The position numbers and the translations under genes are program-made. Below the pieces are notes generated by a model. That model saw nothing but the letters and a program-made list of their open reading frames with translations, was not told the origin of the DNA and searched no databases. Below are positions 46,497 through 56,303 of a stretch of DNA of 62,299 bases, piece by piece. The stretch's first letter is position 1. The number at the start of each line of letters is the position of its first letter. Origin of the DNA: Streptomyces alkaliterrae (lineage in GTDB: Bacteria > Actinomycetota > Actinomycetes > Streptomycetales > Streptomycetaceae); the NCBI RefSeq assembly GCF_007097205.2, contig NZ_VJYK02000001.1, positions 1 to 62,299 on the forward strand, given 5' to 3'.

Positions 46497-47324
46497 TCAG
46501 ATAAGGCCGTGTTCCTCGAGGTAGTCCAGCTGGGCGCGGACGGACATCTCCGCGGCCGGCCACAGCGACCGGTCGACCTCCGCGTACACATGTGACACGA
46601 CCTCGGCCGGCGACCGGTGACCGTTCTCCACGGCCGTCTCCACCTGCGCCAACCGGTTCGCGCGGTGCACCAGGTAGTAGTCGATCGCGCCCAGCGCGTC
46701 GTCCAGCACCGGGCCGTGCCCCGGCAGCACCGTTCTCACGCCGCGGTCGACGGTGAGGGAGCGCAGCGCCCGCAGCGAGTCCAGGTAGTCGCCGAGCCGC
46801 CCGTCCGGGTGGGCGACGACCGTGGTGCCGCGGCCCAGCACGGTGTCCCCCGAGAAGAGCGCCCGGTCGGCCGGCAGGTGCAGGCACACCGAGTCGTGGG
46901 TGTGGCCCGGAGTGGCCAGCACCCGCAGCTCCAGGCCACCGGTGGTGATCACGTCACCGGCCTCGAGCCCCTCGCCGCCCACCCGGTACGCCGGATCGGC
47001 GGCCCGTACCGGCGCCCCCGTCAGCTCGGCGAAGCGCGCCAATCCGTCGGAGTGGTCGCCGTGGCCGTGGGTGAGGAGGGTCAGGGCGACCCGGCGTCCG
47101 GCGTCCTCCACCGTCCGCACGACCGCGCGCAGGTGCTCCTCGTCCAGCGGGCCCGGGTCGATCACCACGGCCGCGTCCGAGCCGGGCTCGGCGACGATCC
47201 AGGTGTTCGTACCGTCGAGCGTCATCGGGGACGGGTTCGCGGCCCGCACGCAGACCGCCCGCTCGGTGGCCGGTCCGTCGGGAAGCGGGGCACGAGGCCG
47301 GCCGGGCGCTGCTGCGGTGCTCAT
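46497..47324 (-). CDS. MBL-fold metallohydrolase
   Basis: A 275-residue protein with the metallo-beta-lactamase metal site HGHGDH (about residue 95), a late TPGHTHDSV and FSGDTVLG, and a C-terminal helical extension (AELEVDRSLW-like, EVDRSLWPAAEM). The size and GTNTWIV start resemble the LACTB2/glyoxalase-II-like group. ATG overlaps the NUDIX stop (ATGA), so the two are coupled. Substrate unknown. Confidence 0.9.
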   Translation of the reverse strand: MSTAAAPGRPRAPLPDGPATERAVCVRAANPSPMTLDGTNTWIVAEPGSDAAVVIDPGPLDEEHLRAVVRTVEDAGRRVALTLLTHGHGDHSDGLARFAELTGAPVRAADPAYRVGGEGLEAGDVITTGGLELRVLATPGHTHDSVCLHLPADRALFSGDTVLGRGTTVVAHPDGRLGDYLDSLRALRSLTVDRGVRTVLPGHGPVLDDALGAIDYYLVHRANRLAQVETAVENGHRSPAEVVSHVYAEVDRSLWPAAEMSVRAQLDYLEEHGLI

Positions 47325-48232
47325 ACGGTGCTGATCCTCTTCTCGAACTCGTGGTGACCGGGCCAGCTGAGGACGATCTCGTCGCCTTCCATGCGGGCGG
47401 AGGCGACGATCGGCGTCAGGTCGCGGCTGCCGGCCGCCGCCAGGACATCGGCGGCGGCACGCCCCGCCGTGAGCTCCGTCAGCTCCCGGAGAGTGGCGAT
47501 GGTCGGCGGCATCATCAGGAACTCGCCCCGGTCGTAGCCGGCCGCCGCGTCGGCGGGCGTCGCCCACACCGTGCGGTCGGACTCCGTGGAGACGTCGCGG
47601 GTGCGCTGCCCCGCCGGCAGCGCGGCGACGAAGAACCACGTGTCGTAGCGGCGGTCCTCGAACTCCGGGGTGATCCAGCGCGCCCAGGCGCTCAGCAGGT
47701 CGCTGCGCAGCACCAGTTTCCGCCGGGCGAGGAAGTCGGCGAAGGAGACCTCCCTGGCCACCAGGGCGCGGCGGTCGTCCTCCCAGTCGGACCCGGTCGT
47801 GTCCGCGACGACCGAGACGGCGTCCGGGCCGGCGAGCAGCACCCCGGCCTCCTCGAACGTCTCCCGGACGGCGGCGCACACGACGGCCTGCGCCTCCACG
47901 GCCGGCACACCAAGACGGTCGGCCCACTCCTCCGTCGACGGGCCCGCCCAGGCGACCTCCCCCTCGTCCCGCGGGTCGACGCCGCCTCCGGGGTAGGCGT
48001 AGGCGCCGCCTGCGAAGGCCATCGAGGTGCGCCGCCGCAGCAGGTAGACGGCCGGGCCGGTGGCGGTGGCCGCGGGCCCGGCGTCGCCGGTGGGCGGCTC
48101 GGGCGGCGGGGTGTCTCGGAGCAGCATCACGGTGGCGGCCCGGCGTGGCGTCACCGGCGTGAGTTCGCCACGCGCGTGCGCCCTGATGCGGTCCGGCCAC
48201 TCGGGCGGGTACCACTGACCGTTTCTCGACAT
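47321..48232 (-). CDS. NUDIX hydrolase
   Basis: A 303-residue protein with an expanded Nudix box: YAYPGGGVDPRDEG, then AAVRETFEEAGVLL after an insertion of about 30 residues. The long C-terminal part (PTIATLRELTEL) is typical of the actinobacterial Nudt19-like group. It is the first gene of a two-gene operon with the MBL hydrolase. Substrate unknown. Confidence 0.88.
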   Translation of the reverse strand: MSRNGQWYPPEWPDRIRAHARGELTPVTPRRAATVMLLRDTPPPEPPTGDAGPAATATGPAVYLLRRRTSMAFAGGAYAYPGGGVDPRDEGEVAWAGPSTEEWADRLGVPAVEAQAVVCAAVRETFEEAGVLLAGPDAVSVVADTTGSDWEDDRRALVAREVSFADFLARRKLVLRSDLLSAWARWITPEFEDRRYDTWFFVAALPAGQRTRDVSTESDRTVWATPADAAAGYDRGEFLMMPPTIATLRELTELTAGRAAADVLAAAGSRDLTPIVASARMEGDEIVLSWPGHHEFEKRISTV

Positions 48233-48434
48233 GGCCGGATCGTACGGCGCCGCAGTCGGATGTTCGAGTGTTCCCCAGGCGCCCGGCGGGCGCTCCGGCC
48301 GTCCGGGCGCCCCCGCCCTCGACCGCCCGGCGCTTTCACTCGATCAGGTGATCACTCTCTCGGGATGCCGGACGGCCTCCGACGCGGGAGAGTGGGGGAA
48401 CGCCGTATTCGGGTCGCGGGTCCGAGGAGGAGAC

Positions 48435-48599
48435 GTGTCCAAGCACCACCGGGAACACAGCAGGTTCGCCGAGCAGCAACAGCAGAAGAACACCGCCACC
48501 GAGCAGCGCGCCGCGCAGACGATGCGCGACATGCACGCGGCCGCCGCCAAGGTGCGCGGCAAGACCCAGAAGGCCACCGCCAAGCGCCAGGGCCGGTAG
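48435..48599 (+). CDS. Small basic/Gln-rich conserved-type protein
   Basis: A 54-residue helical protein starting MSKHHREHSRFAEQQQQ and ending KTQKATAKRQGR. GTG 48435 follows GAGGAG. High G/C at third positions supports coding. Function unknown. Confidence 0.65.
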   Translation: MSKHHREHSRFAEQQQQKNTATEQRAAQTMRDMHAAAAKVRGKTQKATAKRQGR

Positions 48600-48697
48600 C
48601 CCCGGGCGGACGGCGCCGCCGGGCGCACTGGCACGCCCGGCCGGGGTTACCGGCCGGGGTTACCGGCCGGGCGTCCCTCCCCGGTCCGCCCCACCCC

Positions 48698-48736
48698 GCC
48701 GGATGCTCATCCACGGACAAAGGCTGAGCATCCGGC
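48698..48736. promoter_or_regulatory. Inverted repeat upstream of the anti-sigma-type gene
   Basis: GCCGGATGCTCA (48698-48709) and its complement (48725-48736) with a 15-nt loop, 59 nt before the start at 48796. A partial tandem repeat of CCGGCCGGGGTTA lies just upstream (48638-48670). Terminator for the small gene or operator. Confidence 0.55.
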
Positions 48737-48795
48737 GCACTCCCGCGCGTACCCGTTCGCAAGGGCGACACGGCACGGCTGAGGAGTGGGTGCTG

Positions 48796-49287
48796 ATGGA
48801 TGACCTCTGCGACGGCTACGGCGCGAACGGTTCCCGCACTGACGCCGCGGCACCCGAACCGCTGGGCACCATGACGCTGCGGCCCGTGCCGGAGTCGGTG
48901 CCCACCGCCCGGCGGTGGTTCCGCAAACTGCTCGAGCCACACGCGCCGCACGGCTCGCCACGCTGGTCACGGGCGTTGGAGGACAGCCTGCTGATGATGT
49001 CCGAGCTCGTCACCAACGCCGTGCTCCACCCACGGGCGCAGAACTCGCGGTGGCGGGTGCGAGTGGAGTGGTGGCGGGAGGGCACCCGCTTACGGGTGAC
49101 GGTCCACAGCCCCGGGCCGCCGGAGGCGGTGCGGATGCGGGCCGCCACCGAGGACGCCACCGGCGGGCGCGGCCTCCTGCTGGTGGACGCCCTCGCGTCC
49201 CGGTGGCAGGTGGCGACCGGCCGGTACGGCGGGACGGCGGTGACCTTCGAGGTGGACGACGCCTGGCCCGCCACCGAGGACGGCTGA
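48796..49287 (+). CDS. ATP-binding regulatory protein, anti-sigma factor (RsbW/SpoIIAB) type
   Basis: A 163-residue HATPase_c protein: N box SELVTNAVLHP (about 73), G1-like region and G2 box GGRGLLLVDALA (about 126), GGTAVTFEV at the end. Such proteins bind sigma or anti-anti-sigma factors in Streptomyces; no partner is adjacent. GAGGAG lies upstream of ATG 48796; a GTG at 48790 is also possible. Confidence 0.88.
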   Translation: MDDLCDGYGANGSRTDAAAPEPLGTMTLRPVPESVPTARRWFRKLLEPHAPHGSPRWSRALEDSLLMMSELVTNAVLHPRAQNSRWRVRVEWWREGTRLRVTVHSPGPPEAVRMRAATEDATGGRGLLLVDALASRWQVATGRYGGTAVTFEVDDAWPATEDG

Positions 49288-49367
49288 CCGCACCGGACGC
49301 GCGCGACAGACCCGAACACCACCACAACAGCACCGAACGGACCGGACAGCAGCGAGGAGGATGCGGC

Positions 49368-50774
49368 ATGCCCATCGCCACGGTGAACCCCGCTACCGGC
49401 GAAACCCTCAGGACGTTCGAGGAGATGGACCGGGAACAGATCGAACGCCGGCTGACGGCCGCCCGCGCCGCCTTCAGGCAGCACCGGACGACCGGTTTCG
49501 GCGAGCGCGCGCGGATGCTCCTGCACGCCGCCGAGCTACTGGAGGCGGACAACGCGGACATCGCCGAGATCATCACCACCGAGATGGGCAAACCGATCGG
49601 GGCGGCCCGCGCGGAGGCGGCCAAGTGCGTCAAGGCGATGCGCTGGTACGCGCACAACGCCGCCGACCTGCTGGCCGACGAGCACCCTGCGCCCGACGAC
49701 GTGGCCGACTCCGGCGCCGAACATGCCAGGGTGGTGTACCGGCCGCTGGGCGTGGTGCTGGCCGTGATGCCGTGGAACTTCCCGCTCTGGCAGGTGGTGC
49801 GCTTCGCCGCCCCCGCCCTCATGGCCGGGAACGTGGGACTGCTCAAGCACGCCTCCAACGTGCCGCAGACCGCGCTGTACCTGGAGGAGTTGTTCCGACG
49901 GGCCGGCTACCCGAAGGGCTGTTTCCAGACGCTGCTCGTCGGTTCGGACGCCGTCGAGTCCCTGCTGCGCGACGAGCGGGTGGACGCGGCCACCCTCACC
50001 GGTAGCGAGCCCGCCGGTCGGGCGGTGGCGTCGGTCGCCGGCGACGAGGTGAAGAAGACGGTGCTCGAGCTGGGCGGCAGCGACCCGTACGTCGTCATGC
50101 CCTCGGCCGACGTCGCGCGCGCTGCGGCCACCGCCGTGACGGCCCGCACCCAGAACACCGGCCAGTCGTGCATCGCGGCCAAGCGCTTCATCGTGCACTC
50201 GGACGTCTACGACGACTTCACCCGACGCTTCGTCGAAGGCATGACCGCCCTACGGGTCGGCGACCCGAAGGACGAGGACACCGAGGTCGGCCCGTTGGCG
50301 AGCGAGCGGGGCCGGTCCGATCTCGAGGAACTCGTCGACGACGCACTCGGCCTGGGCGCGACGGCGCTGTGCGGCGGCCGGCGGCCCGACGGCCTGGACC
50401 GCGGCTGGTACTACGCGCCGACCGTACTGACCGGCATCACCGACCGGATGCGCATCCACCGCGAAGAGGCGTTCGGCCCGGTGGCCTCCCTCTACCGCGC
50501 CGACAGCCTGGACGAGGCACTGGAGTTGGCCAACGACACCTCCTTCGGGCTGAGTTCGAACCTTTGGACACGGAACGAGGAGGACAGCCGGCGGTTCGTA
50601 CGGGACATCAACGCCGGTGGCGTCTACGTCAACGGCATGACCGCCTCACACCCCGCGCTGCCGTTCGGCGGCGTCAAACGCTCCGGGTACGGCAGGGAGC
50701 TGGCAGGCCACGGCATCCGCGAGTTCTGCAACACCACAACCGTCTGGTTCGGCGCGCAGGCGGAAGCCGGCTGA
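49368..50774 (+). CDS. NAD(P)-dependent aldehyde dehydrogenase, succinate-semialdehyde type
   Basis: A 468-residue enzyme starting MPIATVNPATGE. Signatures: VMPWNFPLWQ, the Glu motif LELGGSDPY and catalytic Cys in NTGQSCIAAKR. Sequence features match the short succinate-semialdehyde dehydrogenase group (GabD1-like). GAGGAGG precedes the ATG. It is 84 nt upstream of the phosphoketolase and probably co-transcribed. Confidence 0.93.
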   Translation: MPIATVNPATGETLRTFEEMDREQIERRLTAARAAFRQHRTTGFGERARMLLHAAELLEADNADIAEIITTEMGKPIGAARAEAAKCVKAMRWYAHNAADLLADEHPAPDDVADSGAEHARVVYRPLGVVLAVMPWNFPLWQVVRFAAPALMAGNVGLLKHASNVPQTALYLEELFRRAGYPKGCFQTLLVGSDAVESLLRDERVDAATLTGSEPAGRAVASVAGDEVKKTVLELGGSDPYVVMPSADVARAAATAVTARTQNTGQSCIAAKRFIVHSDVYDDFTRRFVEGMTALRVGDPKDEDTEVGPLASERGRSDLEELVDDALGLGATALCGGRRPDGLDRGWYYAPTVLTGITDRMRIHREEAFGPVASLYRADSLDEALELANDTSFGLSSNLWTRNEEDSRRFVRDINAGGVYVNGMTASHPALPFGGVKRSGYGRELAGHGIREFCNTTTVWFGAQAEAG

Positions 50775-50858
50775 GAGCCGGCAGCACCGGCGGGAACCGG
50801 CACCCCGCCGACGACCGGACGTCGACTCACACGCCGACCGGAAGGACGGAGAACGCCC

Positions 50859-53228
50859 ATGGGCGACACCGCCAACCACCTCGACGTCGCCTCCCTCGAC
50901 GCGCATTGGCGGGCGGCCAACTACCTCTCCTGCGGCCAGATCTACCTGATGGGCAATCCGCTGCTGAGCGAACCGCTGAGCCCGGAGCACATCAAGCCGC
51001 GGCTGCTCGGCCACTGGGGTACCACCCCCGGTCTCAATCTCGTCTACACGCATCTGAACCGGCTGATCCGCGAACGTGACCAGGACACGTTGTGCGTATG
51101 GGGACCCGGGCACGGCGGGCCGGCGATCCTCGCCGGCAGCTGGCTTGAAGGCAGCTACACCGAGTTCTACCCCGACGTGACCCGCGACCGCTCCGGCATG
51201 GAACGCTTCTTCCGACAGTTCTCCTTTCCTGGTGGGGTACCCAGCCACGCCGCACCGGACGTGCCCGGTTCGATCCACGAAGGCGGTGAGCTCGGCTACT
51301 CCCTGGCACACGCCTACGGCGCCGCGCTGGACAACCCGCAGCTACTGGTGGCCTGCGTCATCGGCGACGGAGAGGCCGAGACCGGTCCGCTGGCCGCCTC
51401 CTGGCACGGAAACAAGTTCCTCGACCCGGTACACGACGGCGCCGTCCTCCCGATCCTGCACCTGAACGGCTACAAGATCGCCAACCCGACCGTGCTCGCC
51501 CGGCTACCCGAGGCCGAACTGGACCAGTTGCTCCGCGGATACGGTCACGAGCCCCTTTACGTCACCGGTGACGTCGACGATCCGCACGCGGTGCACCACA
51601 AGCTCGCCACCGCGCTCGACTCCGCCGCCGATCGCGTCCGGGAGATCCAGCACCGGGCGCGGGTCGGCCGCGTAGCCGGTCGCCCGCGCTGGCCGATGAT
51701 CGTGCTCCGCACACCCAAGGGCTGGACGGGCCCCGCCGAGGCCGACGGGAAGCCGGTGGAGGACACCTGGCGCTCGCACCAGGTCCCACTCGCAGAGGTC
51801 CGGGAGAACCACGACCACCTGCTGCGCCTGGAAGCCTGGCTGCGCTCCTATCGGCCCGGGGAACTGTTCGACGAAGCCGGCCGGCCACGTCCGCAGGTGC
51901 TGCGGTACGTACCGGACGGCGCACGACGACTCGGCGCCACCCCGCACGCCAACGGTGGGATACGGCTGCGCGAGCTCCCCGTACCGTCCCTGGAGAGGTA
52001 CGGCGTACAGGTGGACAAGCCGGGCGCGAGCAGTCACGCGCCGACCCGGGTCCTCGGGTCCCTGCTCGCCGACCTGATGGCCGCCACCGCCGATCGCCGT
52101 GACTTCCGCCTGGTCGGCCCGGACGAGACGGCCTCCAACCGGCTGGACGCCGTGTACGAGACAACGGGCAAGGCATGGCAGGAACAGACACTCGCCACCG
52201 ACGAGCATCTGAACCGCGACGGGCGGGTCATGGAGGTGCTGTCCGAGCACCTCTGCCAGGGCTGGCTGGAGGGCTACCTGCTCACCGGCCGCCACGGGCT
52301 CTTCTCCTCCTACGAGGCCTTCGCCCACATCGTCGCGTCCATGGCCAGTCAGCACATCAAGTGGCTCAAGAGCGCCGACGAACTCCGCTGGCGACGGCCC
52401 GTCGCCTCACTCAACTACCTCCTCACCTCCCATGTCTGGCGGCAGGACCACAACGGCTTCTCCCACCAGGACCCGGGTTTCGTGGACCACGTGTTCAACA
52501 AGAGCCCGGACTACGTACGGGTGTATCTGCCGCCGGACGCGAACACGCTGCTGGCCGTCACCGAGCACGTCCTGGGCACCCGCAACCTCGTCAACGTCGT
52601 CGTGGCCGGCAAGCAGCCCTGCTTCGACTGGATGCCGTTGGAGGACGCCAGGCGCCACTGCGCCCGAGGCGTGGGCGTGTGGCCCTGGGCCGGTACCGAC
52701 GACGGCCACCGGGTTCCCGACGCCGTTCTCGCCTGCGCCGGGGACGTGCCGACCCAGGAGACGCTCGCGGCGGCCGCGCTCCTCCGCAGGCACCTTCCCG
52801 ACCTCGCGGTACGGGTCGTGAACGTCGTCGATCTGGCCCGACTGCTGCCTGCCGACCAGCATCCGCACGGCATGACGGACACCGACTACGACGCGCTCTT
52901 CACCCGGGACCGCCCGGTGATCTTCGCCTACCACGGCTACCCGTGGCTCGTCCACCGCCTGACCTACCGCCGCACAGGTCACGACAACCTGCACGTACGC
53001 GGCTATCAGGAGGAGGGCAGTACCACCACCCCCTTCGACATGGTCGTGCGCAACAACCTGGACCGCTACCGGCTCGCCATGGACGTCGTCGACCGCGTTC
53101 CGGGCCTCGCCGTACACGCCGCCGATCTCCGCCAGCACCTGGCGGACGTACGCGGTCGTCACCACGAGTGGATCCGACAGCACGGCACCGATCTGCCGGA
53201 AGTCGCCGAGTGGGCCTGGCCCGGCTGA
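50859..53228 (+). CDS. xfp: Xylulose-5-phosphate/fructose-6-phosphate phosphoketolase
   Basis: A 789-residue thiamine-diphosphate enzyme that cleaves sugar phosphates to acetyl phosphate and a smaller sugar phosphate. Visible signatures: [18 protein letters not shown]-like [19 protein letters not shown] motif [20 protein letters not shown] and [13 protein letters not shown]. Together with acsA in this window it feeds acetyl-CoA pools, though the genes are far apart. Confidence 0.97.
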   Translation: MGDTANHLDVASLDAHWRAANYLSCGQIYLMGNPLLSEPLSPEHIKPRLLGHWGTTPGLNLVYTHLNRLIRERDQDTLCVWGPGHGGPAILAGSWLEGSYTEFYPDVTRDRSGMERFFRQFSFPGGVPSHAAPDVPGSIHEGGELGYSLAHAYGAALDNPQLLVACVIGDGEAETGPLAASWHGNKFLDPVHDGAVLPILHLNGYKIANPTVLARLPEAELDQLLRGYGHEPLYVTGDVDDPHAVHHKLATALDSAADRVREIQHRARVGRVAGRPRWPMIVLRTPKGWTGPAEADGKPVEDTWRSHQVPLAEVRENHDHLLRLEAWLRSYRPGELFDEAGRPRPQVLRYVPDGARRLGATPHANGGIRLRELPVPSLERYGVQVDKPGASSHAPTRVLGSLLADLMAATADRRDFRLVGPDETASNRLDAVYETTGKAWQEQTLATDEHLNRDGRVMEVLSEHLCQGWLEGYLLTGRHGLFSSYEAFAHIVASMASQHIKWLKSADELRWRRPVASLNYLLTSHVWRQDHNGFSHQDPGFVDHVFNKSPDYVRVYLPPDANTLLAVTEHVLGTRNLVNVVVAGKQPCFDWMPLEDARRHCARGVGVWPWAGTDDGHRVPDAVLACAGDVPTQETLAAAALLRRHLPDLAVRVVNVVDLARLLPADQHPHGMTDTDYDALFTRDRPVIFAYHGYPWLVHRLTYRRTGHDNLHVRGYQEEGSTTTPFDMVVRNNLDRYRLAMDVVDRVPGLAVHAADLRQHLADVRGRHHEWIRQHGTDLPEVAEWAWPG

Positions 53229-53339
53229 CGGGCACCTCCTTCCTGTCTCATCGTTCCGGCGCCCCTCGCCCGTCCGGGTTCTTCGAACTAGGCTTCAGGG
53301 GACGCGGCGTTCCGGTGGCACCGCGTGGAAGGGACGGTC

Positions 53340-53930
53340 ATGGCTCGGTTCGGCAAGCTCCTCAGCAGACCTGTGGTCATCAGCGGTGCCGTGGTGCTCA
53401 CGCTGCTGGTGGGATTCGGGCTGTACTGGTTCCAGCCCTGGAAGCTTGTCGTCGACGAGACCGTCAACGAGTCGCTCCCGTCGGCCGCACCGACCGCCGA
53501 GCCCTCTCCCGGCACGGGCACTGACCAGGACAGCGGCGATCAGGACGCGTCCGCGACGCCGGCGCCGCCGGCCGAGCCGCGTACGCTCGTGTCAGGCGAG
53601 CTGATCAGCCACGAGCACACCACCACCGGAAGCGTGCGCGTCGTCGAGACCGCCGACGGCAACCGGATCCTTCGGCTGGAGAACCTGGACACCAGCAACG
53701 GACCCGACCTCCACGTGTGGATCACTGACGCACCTGTCATCGAGGGCCGTGGCGGCTGGCACGTCTTCGACGACGGCGAGTACGTCAACCTCGGCAAGCT
53801 GAAGGGCAACAAGGGAAGCCAGAACTACGAACTTCCCGACACCGTCGACCTGGAGCAGCTCACCAGCGTCAGCATCTGGTGCAAGCGCTTCGCCGTCAGC
53901 TTCGGAGCTGCCGAGCTGAAGCAAGCGTAG
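53340..53930 (+). CDS. Membrane-anchored DM13-domain protein
   Basis: A 196-residue protein: N-terminal membrane anchor (VVISGAVVLTLLVGFGLYW), a Pro/Asp/Thr-rich linker (to about residue 85), and a DM13-type domain (GSVRVVETADGNRILRLENL, NGPDLHVWITDA, SVSIWCKRFAVSFG) with the conserved Cys. DM13 proteins are thought to act in extracytoplasmic redox. ATG 53340 follows GGAAGGGACGG. Confidence 0.9.
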   Translation: MARFGKLLSRPVVISGAVVLTLLVGFGLYWFQPWKLVVDETVNESLPSAAPTAEPSPGTGTDQDSGDQDASATPAPPAEPRTLVSGELISHEHTTTGSVRVVETADGNRILRLENLDTSNGPDLHVWITDAPVIEGRGGWHVFDDGEYVNLGKLKGNKGSQNYELPDTVDLEQLTSVSIWCKRFAVSFGAAELKQA

Positions 53931-54152
53931 GGTCCGCGCGACGGCCGTCACGTCGGCCATGCGGTTGAACGTCGATCCACCTTCTGGCGGATAGAGGCAT
54001 CATCCCTCTGGAGAACCGGAGCAAGGCCTCTGGCCTCCACCGCCCACTCATACTTTTGGCCGGTAGCCAAAGCAACCATTCGGCCGAGGCGGGAAGGCGC
54101 CTCGGCAGTGGACCGTGGACGGGACGAACAGTTCCCGCACTCGGAGAAGCCC

Positions 54153-54515
54153 GTGAAACGCTCCACTCTCGCCGTCCTGAGCCTCGTGGGAGGCCTCGCC
54201 TTCGTGGCTGCCGTACTGGCGGTCCTCACCGTGCCCCGGCTGCTTTCCAGCGAGTCCACGAGCCAGCGTGACACCGCGACCGGTCACGTGCCCCGCGCCG
54301 AGGTCGAACGCCAGATACGGGCCAACTACGGCCTCCCGGTCATCGAGAAGAAGCCGCGGGAGGTGCGCTGCGAGGACGAACTGCGGCCGCGTGCGGAGCA
54401 GCCCCTCATGTGCGAGGTCACCCTCGAGGACGGCACGACCCAGAACATCGCGGTCTCGGTCACCGGGACCGACGGTGAGCGGGTCTCCTACGACTACGTG
54501 CTGCTGGAGGGCTGA
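54153..54515 (+). CDS. Membrane-anchored DUF4333-like protein
   Basis: A 120-residue protein with an N-terminal signal anchor (LAVLSLVGGLAFVAAVLAVL) and a small exported domain containing a Cys pair (VRCEDELRPRAEQPLMCEVTL), as in DUF4333 proteins. GTG 54153 follows GGAGAAG. It is 5 nt upstream of the DUF418 gene, likely an operon. Confidence 0.75.
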   Translation: MKRSTLAVLSLVGGLAFVAAVLAVLTVPRLLSSESTSQRDTATGHVPRAEVERQIRANYGLPVIEKKPREVRCEDELRPRAEQPLMCEVTLEDGTTQNIAVSVTGTDGERVSYDYVLLEG

Positions 54516-54520
54516 ACAGC

Positions 54521-55594
54521 ATGAACGCCGTGAACGCCGTCTCGCACACCCCAGCGCACACCCCAGCGCACACCCCAGCACCCGAGACCACGTCCGGCGC
54601 TGGCGCCGGACGCCCACGCATCCACTCCCTGGACGCCCTTCGGGGATTCGCACTCTGCGGCATCCTGCTGGTCAACATCCCGCAGATCGTCTCGCTCGCC
54701 GCCGGGCCCCGCCCCGGTGAACTCCACCCGATCCGTGAGGCTCTGGACCTGCTGGTCCAGCACCGGTTCTTCCCGATCTTCTCCTTCCTCTTCGGCCTGA
54801 GCTTCGTGCTCTTCTACGAGAGCGCGGCAGCCCGCGGCGCCAACGCTCGTCTCCTCCTGCTCCGCCGGCTGCTCGCGCTCGGCGTCCTCGGCGGGCTGCA
54901 CCAGCTGCTGCATCCGGGCGAGGCGCTGCTCCCCTACGCCCTCGCCGGTCTGGTGGTGCTGCTGCCCTCAACATGGCTGCCGCGCTGGGCGGTCCTGCTC
55001 GCGGGCCTCGCGGCGACCGTGGCGGGGCTGATACTCGCCAGTGGCGGCATGGCCCTGATACCCGGGCTCTTCCTGCTGGGTGCCGCAACCGCCAGGTACG
55101 GCATACCGGACACACTGCAGGACCGGGGTCGGCAGCTCACCCTTCTCCTCGCGATCACCGCGCCGACCGCCGTCGCCGCCACCATCTGGCAGCACAGGAC
55201 GTGGCTGGAGCCGATCGCCATGAAGTCCGCCGCCGTCGCGGGGCTGCTGGCCGCGATCGCCTACGTCTGCGGATTTCTGCTGCTGTTGCAGAGCCCGCTG
55301 GGGCGCCCGCTCAAGGCCGTGTTCAGCCCGCTCGGTCGGATGGCGCTCACCAACTACGTAGGCGGAACCCTTGTTGTCGTGGCTGCGGCGCCGCTTCTCG
55401 GCCTCTCGGACTCCATGCGTTGGGCCGGCGCCCTCGCTCTCGCCGCCGGCACGCTGACCGCGCAGGCCGTGTTCAGCCACTGGTGGCTGGCTCGCCACCG
55501 GTACGGGCCGCTCGAGTGGGCATGGCGACGAGTGACCTGGTGGCACTGGAGCAAAGAAAGCCGAGCCCGCGGAAGCCGAGCCCACAGGAGCTGA
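54521..55594 (+). CDS. DUF418-family membrane protein
   Basis: A 357-residue multi-pass protein with SLDALRGFALCGILLVNI, the DUF418 entry motif, FPIFSFLFGLSFVLFY and a C-terminal FSPLGRMALTNYVG. The N-terminus carries three copies of an HTPA-containing unit from a 12-bp tandem repeat. Family role is uncertain (transport or lipid modification). Converges with the response regulator. Confidence 0.9.
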   Translation: MNAVNAVSHTPAHTPAHTPAPETTSGAGAGRPRIHSLDALRGFALCGILLVNIPQIVSLAAGPRPGELHPIREALDLLVQHRFFPIFSFLFGLSFVLFYESAAARGANARLLLLRRLLALGVLGGLHQLLHPGEALLPYALAGLVVLLPSTWLPRWAVLLAGLAATVAGLILASGGMALIPGLFLLGAATARYGIPDTLQDRGRQLTLLLAITAPTAVAATIWQHRTWLEPIAMKSAAVAGLLAAIAYVCGFLLLLQSPLGRPLKAVFSPLGRMALTNYVGGTLVVVAAAPLLGLSDSMRWAGALALAAGTLTAQAVFSHWWLARHRYGPLEWAWRRVTWWHWSKESRARGSRAHRS

Positions 55595-55643
55595 GCACCC
55601 GGAAGCGGCGGCGCGCCGGGCAGCGGCACCGCCGCTCTCGCCC

Positions 55644-56303
55644 TCAGCCGTCCCGCATCCGGCCAGTCCGCCAGGCCCACGCCGCGATCTCCACCCGGTT
55701 ACGGGCGTCCAACTTCAACTGAACACTCGTGAGGTGGGTTTTCACCGTGGACAGGGAGATGTGCAGCTCCGCTGCGATCTCCTGGTTCGTCCGGCCATGA
55801 GCCACCAGCCGCACCACCTCCGCCTCCCGCTCCGAGAGCGGAACAGGAGGCGTGTCGGCGGTGGAGCCGTGATCGAGATTCCTGAGCAGGCGGAGTGTGA
55901 CGGCCGGGGAGACCAGCCCGTCGCCCCGGGCCGCCGCCCGCACTGCCTCGACCAACAGCGCCGGACCCGCGTCCTTGAGGAGGAAGCCGACAGCACCTCC
56001 CCGTAGCGCCCCGTACAGATAGTCGTCCTGATCAAAGGTGGTGACCACAACAACCCGAAGCGGCTCGGCGACGTCCGGCCCGGCCAGCCGTCTGGTGACC
56101 TCCAGCCCGTCCAGCCTGGGCATCCGGACGTCGACCAGGCAGACATCCGGACGCAACCGACGGGCCAGCTCCACACACCGCGCGCCGTCGGCGGCCTCGC
56201 CGACGACCTCGATCCCGGGCTGAGCCTCCAGAATCAGCCGGAAGCCCGTTCGGACCATCTCCTGGTCGTCCGCGATCAGAACCCGCGTCACGGCATCGCT
56301 CAT
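55644..56303 (-). CDS. NarL/LuxR-type response regulator
   Basis: A 219-residue regulator: receiver domain with DVCLVDVRMPRLDG (phosphorylated Asp about 56) and KDAGPALL, then a LuxR helix-turn-helix (LSEREAEVVRLVAHGRTNQEIAAEL). It overlaps the histidine kinase gene by ATGA and forms its cognate pair. Confidence 0.95.
   Translation of the reverse strand: MSDAVTRVLIADDQEMVRTGFRLILEAQPGIEVVGEAADGARCVELARRLRPDVCLVDVRMPRLDGLEVTRRLAGPDVAEPLRVVVVTTFDQDDYLYGALRGGAVGFLLKDAGPALLVEAVRAAARGDGLVSPAVTLRLLRNLDHGSTADTPPVPLSEREAEVVRLVAHGRTNQEIAAELHISLSTVKTHLTSVQLKLDARNRVEIAAWAWRTGRMRDG

Noticed and set aside
46497-48215. A single 572-codon protein
   Set aside because: The N-terminal part is the NUDIX gene read in the wrong frame; the MBL protein starts at ATG 47324 with an ATGA overlap.
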